DNA of 10,176 bases from Halanaerobiaceae bacterium. Its GTDB lineage: Bacteria > Bacillota > Halanaerobiia > Halanaerobiales > DTU029. The position numbers and the translations under genes are program-made. The notes below the pieces were generated by a model. The model was not told the origin of the DNA and searched no databases. It was given only the letters and a program-made list of their open reading frames with translations. The stretch is from contig JAAYLO010000043.1 of NCBI GenBank assembly GCA_012521855.1, positions 1 through 10,176 on the forward strand, in the 5' to 3' direction. Of this stretch, positions 6,829 through 10,176 are shown piece after piece. Numbering within the stretch: the first letter of the stretch is position 1; every line of letters begins with the position of its first letter.

Positions 6829-7787
6829 TGAAAATATTTCTTGCTGCTATTTTACCTTTTCTGATCCTTATATTATTTGGCTCTGGTATGATCAAGGGAT
6901 TGAAATACCTGAATTTTGGACAACAAATTAGGGGAGAAGGGCCAAGTTCTCATTTTAAGAAAAAAGGAATCCCGACTATGGGCGGGGTGTTAATCCTTCT
7001 GGCAGTTGTCATAAGTTTTTTTATATTACAGGACCCGGAAAGTAATGCTGTCTGGGCCTTGATTACTACACTCGGCCTGGGCCTTGTCGGCTTTATTGAT
7101 GACATTATCAGCATCAGGAGCAAACGGTCACTGGGGCTTAAAGCCAGGCAGAAATTGCTGGGACAGGTCCTGACAGGACTGCTTCTGGCAATATATGTGA
7201 GTTTTTTTTCTGAATTGGGAACAGGGATTATTGTTCCATTAACCGGCAGGATTATAGAACTGGGTTACTGGATCATTCCTTTTATTGTTTTTATAGTAGT
7301 AGGTTTTTCAAATGCAGTTAATCTGACAGACGGCCTGGATGGACTGGCTTCGGGTGTTACCATGATTGTGGCAACAGCCTTTGCAGTCCTTACCTCAGCC
7401 CTGGGTTTTAATGAGCTGGCCCTGTTTGGATTAATAATTGGCAGTGCCTGTCTGGGATTTACCTGGTTTAATAGTAATCCAGCTCAGGTTTTTATGGGTG
7501 ATGTCGGTTCACTGGCTCTGGGCGGAGCTGTTGCTTCCATGGCAGTCTTGTCCAGGACTGAATTATTCCTGATTATTATCGGAGGTGTTTATGTTCTGGA
7601 AACACTTTCCGTAATGATCCAGGTTGTTTATTTTAAAATAACACAAGGCAAATGGGTTTTCAGTATGACTCCTATTCATCATCATTACGAATTAAGCGGT
7701 ATGCCGGAAGGGAAGATAGTATCACGTTTCTGGATCAGCAGTATAATACTGGCTGTTCTTGGTCTGGCCAGCTTTTATATTATATAA
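6825..7787 (+). CDS. mraY: Phospho-N-acetylmuramoyl-pentapeptide-transferase (MraY)
   Basis: MraY is a polytopic inner-membrane enzyme that moves phospho-MurNAc-pentapeptide from UDP onto undecaprenyl phosphate, making lipid I. The 320-aa product is close to the Bacillus length. Visible motifs are GPSSHFKKKGIPTMGG (39-54), the catalytic aspartate pair in FIDDIISI (Asp92, Asp93), NAVNLTDGLDGLASG (163-177), FMGDVGSLALGG (223-234) and the HHH box TPIHHHYEL (282-290, His 285-287). Around ten hydrophobic segments are apparent. Two positions differ from the usual pattern: GKW-VF at 275-279 where GKR-F is usual, and GMPE at 292-295 where GWxE is usual. ATG 6825 overlaps the murF stop by 4 bases; ATG 6828 directly follows and is equally possible. 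GGGGG at 6814-6818 is the ribosome binding site for either. Confidence 0.98.
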   Translation: MMKIFLAAILPFLILILFGSGMIKGLKYLNFGQQIRGEGPSSHFKKKGIPTMGGVLILLAVVISFFILQDPESNAVWALITTLGLGLVGFIDDIISIRSKRSLGLKARQKLLGQVLTGLLLAIYVSFFSELGTGIIVPLTGRIIELGYWIIPFIVFIVVGFSNAVNLTDGLDGLASGVTMIVATAFAVLTSALGFNELALFGLIIGSACLGFTWFNSNPAQVFMGDVGSLALGGAVASMAVLSRTELFLIIIGGVYVLETLSVMIQVVYFKITQGKWVFSMTPIHHHYELSGMPEGKIVSRFWISSIILAVLGLASFYII

Positions 7788-7793
7788 AAAGAG

Positions 7794-7799
7794 AAGGGG
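7794..7799 (+). promoter_or_regulatory. Ribosome binding site deciding the murD start
   Basis: AAGGGG at 7794-7799 is 7 bases before ATG 7807. The frame is open upstream to a GTG at 7759, but that lies within mraY and would add 16 residues not seen in the family. Confidence 0.85.
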
Positions 7800-7806
7800 T
7801 ATCCGG

Positions 7807-9186
7807 ATGCTGGAAATTGAGGGTAAAAAGATAGCTGTGATAGGATTAAGCAGGACCGGTATCGCTGCTGCAAAAGCACTGTCTGCCTGGGGTGCAGCGG
7901 TAATTGTATCCGATAAAAAGAAATATGAAGAGTTAAAAAATGAAATAGAGATGCTGGGGGATATAGAGGTAGAATATGAACTGGGGGTTCATGGTGAAAA
8001 ATCATTAAACAGTGACCTGATAGTGGTCAGCCCGGGTGTTCCTCTCACCCTTCCATTTTTCGATGAAGCAAGAAAGAAAGGGATACCTATAATCGGTGAA
8101 ATAGAGTTGGCCTATCATTTTACTGAAGCAAAGATTATTGCCATAACGGGTACCAATGGGAAGACAACCACTACTTCTCTTATTGGTGAAATCCTGAGCA
8201 GGGCGGACACAGGAAGGGTAAAGGTAGCTGGAAATATCGGCATTCCGCTCATCAGTGAAGTACCGGACCTTACACGGAATGACTGGCTGGTCGTTGAGAT
8301 AAGTTCATTTCAATTAGAAACTATACATGAGTTTCGCCCGGATATCAGTCTTTATCTAAATTTTACTCCTGATCACCTGGATAGGCACAAAACAATAGAG
8401 AATTACTGGTTAGCCAAGAAAAGGATATTCATGAATCAAGGGGAGGATGATTATGCTGTAGTGAATTACGATGACCAGGAAGTAATGAAAGCAGTGGCCG
8501 GCTTTCCAGGAAATATATATTGTGTCAGCACAAAATGTTCTCCAGATAAAGGTATTTTCCTGAAGGATAATCAACTCTTATTAAAGGATAAAACTGACCC
8601 GGTTAAGCTTCTGGATATTAAAGAGATAAAACTCAAGGGGATGCATAATGTGCAGAATGTGGCCTTTGCTGCCATGGCTTCTTATCTTGCAGGTGTACCG
8701 CAAAAAGTTATCCGGGAAGCTGTTCTGGATTTTGAACCTGGACACCATAGACTGGAGGAAGTATGCTTTTTAGACACCGATATCCTGGTTATCGATGATT
8801 CAAAGGCCACTAACCCGGATTCAGCAATAAAAGGGATCGAGGCTGTTGAAAGGCCTATAGTACTGATTGCAGGCGGCCAGGACAGGAATGCAGATTTTTC
8901 TGAATGGGCAGAGATAGTAAAAAAAAGAGTAAAGACCCTGATCCTGATTGGGGAAACCAGCGGTAAGATGAAGGAAGAAGCATTAAAACACGGTTTTTCT
9001 AATATAAATATACATATAGCAGGGACCATGGAAAAAGCAGTGAGTATTGCTTTAGAGAATCTAAAAACCGGCGATTGTTTATTACTGTCACCGGGTTGTC
9101 CCAGTTGGGATATGTATTCAAGTTATGTTGAAAGAGGAGAGGAATACCAGAAATTGGTTAAGTCAATTTCTAAGAAGAGGGGGTGA
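7807..9186 (+). CDS. murD: UDP-N-acetylmuramoyl-L-alanine--D-glutamate ligase (MurD)
   Basis: MurD adds D-glutamate to UDP-MurNAc-L-alanine using ATP, the second stem-peptide step, in the cytoplasm. The 459-aa product is of normal length. Motifs in order: GLSRTG in the N-terminal Rossmann-like UDP-binding domain (13-18), SPGVP (75-79), the ATP loop ITGTNGKTTTT (113-123), NIGIPL (143-148), EISSFQLE (164-171), NFTPDHLDRH (185-194), AKKRIF (203-208) holding the lysine expected to be carbamylated, GMHNVQNVAFAA (278-289), HHRLE (313-317), DDSKATNPDSA (330-340), GGQDRNADF (356-364) and LLLSPGCPSWDMY (425-437) near the C-terminus. The last is usually SPAC-S-D; GCP is a mild variant. The ATP loop here has the canonical TGTNGKT, unlike MurE in this cluster. 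It lies 19 bases after mraY and 5 bases before ftsW. Confidence 0.98.
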   Translation: MLEIEGKKIAVIGLSRTGIAAAKALSAWGAAVIVSDKKKYEELKNEIEMLGDIEVEYELGVHGEKSLNSDLIVVSPGVPLTLPFFDEARKKGIPIIGEIELAYHFTEAKIIAITGTNGKTTTTSLIGEILSRADTGRVKVAGNIGIPLISEVPDLTRNDWLVVEISSFQLETIHEFRPDISLYLNFTPDHLDRHKTIENYWLAKKRIFMNQGEDDYAVVNYDDQEVMKAVAGFPGNIYCVSTKCSPDKGIFLKDNQLLLKDKTDPVKLLDIKEIKLKGMHNVQNVAFAAMASYLAGVPQKVIREAVLDFEPGHHRLEEVCFLDTDILVIDDSKATNPDSAIKGIEAVERPIVLIAGGQDRNADFSEWAEIVKKRVKTLILIGETSGKMKEEALKHGFSNINIHIAGTMEKAVSIALENLKTGDCLLLSPGCPSWDMYSSYVERGEEYQKLVKSISKKRG

Positions 9187-9187
9187 T
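9177..9187 (+). promoter_or_regulatory. Ribosome binding site supporting the TTG start of ftsW
   Basis: GAGGGGGTGAT at 9177-9187 overlaps the murD stop (TGA 9184-9186) and precedes TTG 9192 by 4 to 8 bases, depending on which part pairs with 16S rRNA. The first in-frame ATG (9246) would cut into the first membrane helix, so TTG is the likely start. Confidence 0.8.
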
Positions 9188-9191
9188 ATAT

Positions 9192-10176
9192 TTGGAAACA
9201 AAACAGGCACCTGATTATATACTATTATTTGTTGTATTTGCCTTAATGATTATCGGGCTTATAATGATCTTGAGTGCCAGTTCCATAAGGTCATATAATG
9301 ATTATAATGACAGTTTTTATTTATTTAAACATCAGTTGCTCTGGGCATTAATTGGGATAACTTTTATGTTTGTTTTTATGAATATTGATTATCATGTTTA
9401 TGAGAGGAATGCAAAATTAATACTGATACTTGCTCTAATAGGCCTTGTACTTGTCTTAATACCTGGTGTCGGAAAAATAGTCGGGGGCTCCCGGCGCTGG
9501 ATTATATTGGGCCCTATCCGGATTCAGCCTTCTGAACTGGCGAAAATCGGTATAGTTATATATCTGGCTCAATATTTTTCGAAAAAGGGGAATAAAGTAA
9601 AGTTTTTTATTGAAGGTCTTTTACCTCCTCTGATCATTTTGTCAGCAGTATTTCTCCTGATTTTACTGGAACCTGACCTGGGAACAGCAGTAACCATTGC
9701 CGGGACTGTTTTTATAATATTATTCACGGCTGGAGCCAGATTTTCGCACCTTTTCTTTTTATTCATTATAAGTATCCCTGTTCTTATGTTCTTTATATTC
9801 AGTGAGAATTACAGAAAAGAGAGGTTCTTTTCTTTCCTGGATCCCTGGGCAGATCCGCTGGATACGGGATATCATATCATTCAATCATTACTGGCTCTTG
9901 GTTCCGGAGGTATCTTTGGAGTAGGGTTGGGAAAAAGCAAACAGAAATTTCTTTATTTACCGGAGCCGGGTACTGATTTCATATTTGCAGTACTGGGTGA
10001 GGAGCTTGGTTTGATCGGAGCATTACTGGTCCTGGGGCTTTTTTTCCTCTTTGCCTGGAGGGGAATGAAAATAGCAGTCAGTGTTCCGGATATGTTTGGC
10101 TCTGTCCTGGCTGTGGGAATAACAGCAATGGTTATTATCCAGGCTCTTATTAATATTGCTGTGGTAACATCATCAA
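9192..10176 (+). CDS. ftsW: Septal peptidoglycan glycosyltransferase FtsW/SpoVE (3' partial)
   Basis: FtsW is a SEDS-family integral membrane protein that polymerises lipid II into glycan strands at the septum, together with the class B PBP. The frame is open from TTG 9192 to the end of the window: 328 residues, with perhaps 40-60 missing at the C-terminus. Clear SEDS motifs are GGSRRWIILGPIRIQPSELAK (98-118), LLEPDLGTA (158-166), FLDPWADPLDTGYHIIQSL (215-233), GSGGIFGVGLGKSKQKFLYLP (237-257) and EPGTDFIFAVLGEELG (258-273). Asp262 corresponds to the catalytic aspartate studied in FtsW and RodA. About eight hydrophobic segments are visible. Position directly after murD and the PEPGTDFIF motif favour FtsW/SpoVE over RodA; whether it is the division or the sporulation paralogue cannot be told. 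It starts with TTG, 5 bases after murD. Confidence 0.97.
   Translation, partial: METKQAPDYILLFVVFALMIIGLIMILSASSIRSYNDYNDSFYLFKHQLLWALIGITFMFVFMNIDYHVYERNAKLILILALIGLVLVLIPGVGKIVGGSRRWIILGPIRIQPSELAKIGIVIYLAQYFSKKGNKVKFFIEGLLPPLIILSAVFLLILLEPDLGTAVTIAGTVFIILFTAGARFSHLFFLFIISIPVLMFFIFSENYRKERFFSFLDPWADPLDTGYHIIQSLLALGSGGIFGVGLGKSKQKFLYLPEPGTDFIFAVLGEELGLIGALLVLGLFFLFAWRGMKIAVSVPDMFGSVLAVGITAMVIIQALINIAVVTSS

Noticed and set aside
7652..7834. 60-codon plus-strand frame across the mraY-murD junction
   Set aside because: It overlaps the conserved HHH region of mraY and the start of murD in another frame, with no motif of its own.
8682..9029. 115-codon open frame on the minus strand
   Set aside because: It is a shadow of the conserved C-terminal domain of murD; low-complexity Ser/Ile-rich product.
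1..10176. Mobile element, CRISPR array, tRNA, rRNA, riboswitch or undescribed system
   Set aside because: Every part of the window is covered by known dcw genes with gaps of 54 bases or less; no long repeats, spacer arrays or structured RNA outline was seen.

Overview
This window is an ordinary, well-conserved stretch of the bacterial division and cell wall (dcw) cluster. All genes are on the + strand and packed end to end. In order they are mraZ (5' end cut by the window), rsmH, ftsL, a class B penicillin-binding protein with two PASTA domains (ftsI/pbpB/spoVD type), murE, murF, mraY, murD and ftsW/spoVE (3' end cut by the window). There is no mobile element, CRISPR array, tRNA, rRNA or accessory island, and no gene-free stretch longer than 54 bases.

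The organism looks like a low-GC anaerobic member of Bacillota (Clostridia or Halanaerobiales-like). The grounds are AT-rich DNA with frequent ATA (Ile) and AGA/AGG (Arg) codons, strong GGAGG-like ribosome binding sites, the PASTA-tailed PBP next to ftsL, the Cys-rich CPPDFPVC segment in RsmH, and a short (320 aa) MraY like that of Bacillus. The order murE-murF-mraY-murD-ftsW is the ancestral one; Bacillus subtilis has two PBP genes here and lacks murF at this place. The MurE motif DNPR predicts meso-diaminopimelate in the peptidoglycan. Placement below phylum is inference.

Layout: bases 1-1355 hold the regulator MraZ and the 16S rRNA methyltransferase RsmH. Bases 1385-3928 hold the divisome membrane proteins FtsL and the septal transpeptidase. 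Bases 3983-9186 hold the cytoplasmic stem-peptide ligases MurE, MurF and MurD with the lipid I synthase MraY between them. From 9192 the septal glycosyltransferase FtsW runs off the window. Spacings are 36, 29, 18 and 54 bases, then two 4-base overlaps (murE/murF, murF/mraY), then 19 and 5 bases. This suggests one operon with translational coupling. MurD, MurE and MurF add D-Glu, meso-DAP and D-Ala-D-Ala to UDP-MurNAc-L-Ala. MraY moves the product onto undecaprenyl phosphate. After MurG and a flippase (not here), FtsW polymerises lipid II and the PBP cross-links it, with FtsL as part of the activating complex.

No new biological system was found. The points worth a second look are small: an Arg in place of a near-invariant Gly in the MurE ATP loop, a Trp in place of the usual Arg in MraY's GKR-F motif, a 12-bp A/T-rich hairpin and two T8 runs at the start of the PBP gene, a possible hairpin masking the rsmH ribosome binding site, and weak start codons (TTG, GTG, TTG) on exactly the three membrane divisome genes.
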